Assembly (NCBI GenBank): GCA_030159075.1
Contig: BROG01000338.1
Coordinates: 555,001 to 619,000 of the forward strand
DNA from: Atrina japonica
Taxonomy: Eukaryota > Mollusca > Bivalvia > Pterioida > Pinnidae
Direction of reading: 5' to 3'
Length of the DNA stretch: 64,000 nt
Position 1 is the first letter of the stretch. Every line of letters starts with the position of its first letter. Below are positions 63,441 to 64,000 of this stretch, piece by piece. The notes beneath the pieces were generated by a model. The model was not told the DNA's origin, did no database searches, and saw only the letters and a list, made by a program, of their open reading frames with translations. Made by a program: the position numbers and the translations under genes.

Positions 63441-64000
63441 TTTGCAGTTATCATAATTTAATAACTGTAATTTTGAGTTCCTAGATCGCAAGCTATTGTT
63501 GAATTATCTTAACCGATTATGACCAGGAATTAATGGCCGGGAATTATTCGTATTGATTGTATCGTATTGTATTGCAATTGACTTTGACTGAAAAAATCAT
63601 TGTAGATCTGAACGGTAGATTGGCAATTTGTAACAATTTGAGTTTTGGGGAGATACGTTTGTCAAATATTTGAAAGAAAATCACATCAAACTGTTTAATT
63701 GGTTTGGTTGTGAATGAGATGAAAAATGAACTTAGTAGAAATGCGGACAGCTGTAATAAGTTACAAAAATAATTAAACACGCATTTCTTATATTTCAGTT
63801 GGGAATACAAGTGTTGGATTGAATGAAACGAATTTAAATTTTGGTTTCGAACAATTGAACAAGAACAAATTATATGATAATATAAAAAGTCGCAGAAATA
63901 TTTTACAAGTTACAATGTTACAAGTGGCATAAGAATTATGACAGTGTTGATGATAATGTTGCAGTATAAAATGGACTTATTACGTATTGACTACGGTAAT
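63441..64000. other. AT-rich tract to window end, nothing recognised
   Basis: An 88-residue minus-strand frame (63544-63810) resembles no known family. Confidence 0.4.

Overview
The window is AT-rich, gene-poor animal DNA. Its tRNA-derived SINEs ending in an AAAC-rich tail, invertebrate-type peptide-receptor-like GPCR, abundant minisatellites and very long AT, CT, CA and CTGT microsatellites suggest a marine lophotrochozoan, most likely a bivalve mollusc. The lineage is inferred from style; no marker gene settles it.

Only one intact protein-coding gene is convincing: a single-coding-exon rhodopsin-class GPCR on the minus strand (17491-18651), with a splice-acceptor-like sequence just upstream of its ATG. 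Everything else that can be recognised is repeat or transposon-derived.

The main resident is a family of reverse-transcriptase retroelements (RT core with IPMGTNCAPL and YIDDVL motifs, C-terminal domain ending FRKFYGR, and a conserved 3' UTR whose last bases are about CTTTGGTATCTGAGAT). Decayed copies or 3' ends lie near 3.3, 6.4, 8.4-9.0, 23.7, 25.9, 28.4, 29.3, 33-35.3, 39.0-39.6, 40-41.5, 50.6-51.6, 55.6 and 63.1 kb. At 32.96-35.33 kb three partial copies sit head to tail. At 40-41.5 kb a 70-bp satellite appears to be an amplified piece of this element's 3' UTR.

A second family is a tRNA-derived SINE with clear target-site duplications at 26.2, 39.2 and 54.8 kb, further copies at 42.9 and 16.2 kb, and diverged relatives elsewhere. 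The 42.9-kb SINE runs straight into a 3.5-kb array of 31-bp repeats. There is also a decayed DDE (Harbinger/ISL2EU-like) transposase at 58.9-59.6 kb and several small inverted-repeat elements (0.05-0.4, 5.5, 36.7, 37.5, 49.0, 57.3, 58.4, 61.1 and 62.3 kb).

Layout: 0-6.5 kb small tandem repeats and foldback elements; 7.5-10.6 kb a roughly 330-bp satellite with an internal RT insertion and an inverted half; 12.1-13.3 kb a 30-bp satellite; 14-17 kb microsatellites and a 27-28-bp minisatellite; 17.5-18.7 kb the GPCR; 19-31 kb mostly unstructured AT-rich DNA with retroelement debris; 31.7-35.3 kb a 17/34-bp array joined to tandem RT copies; 36-42 kb mobile elements and the UTR-derived satellite; 43-46.7 kb the SINE-linked 31-bp array; 47-64 kb dispersed repeats, RT relics, the transposase relic and MITEs.
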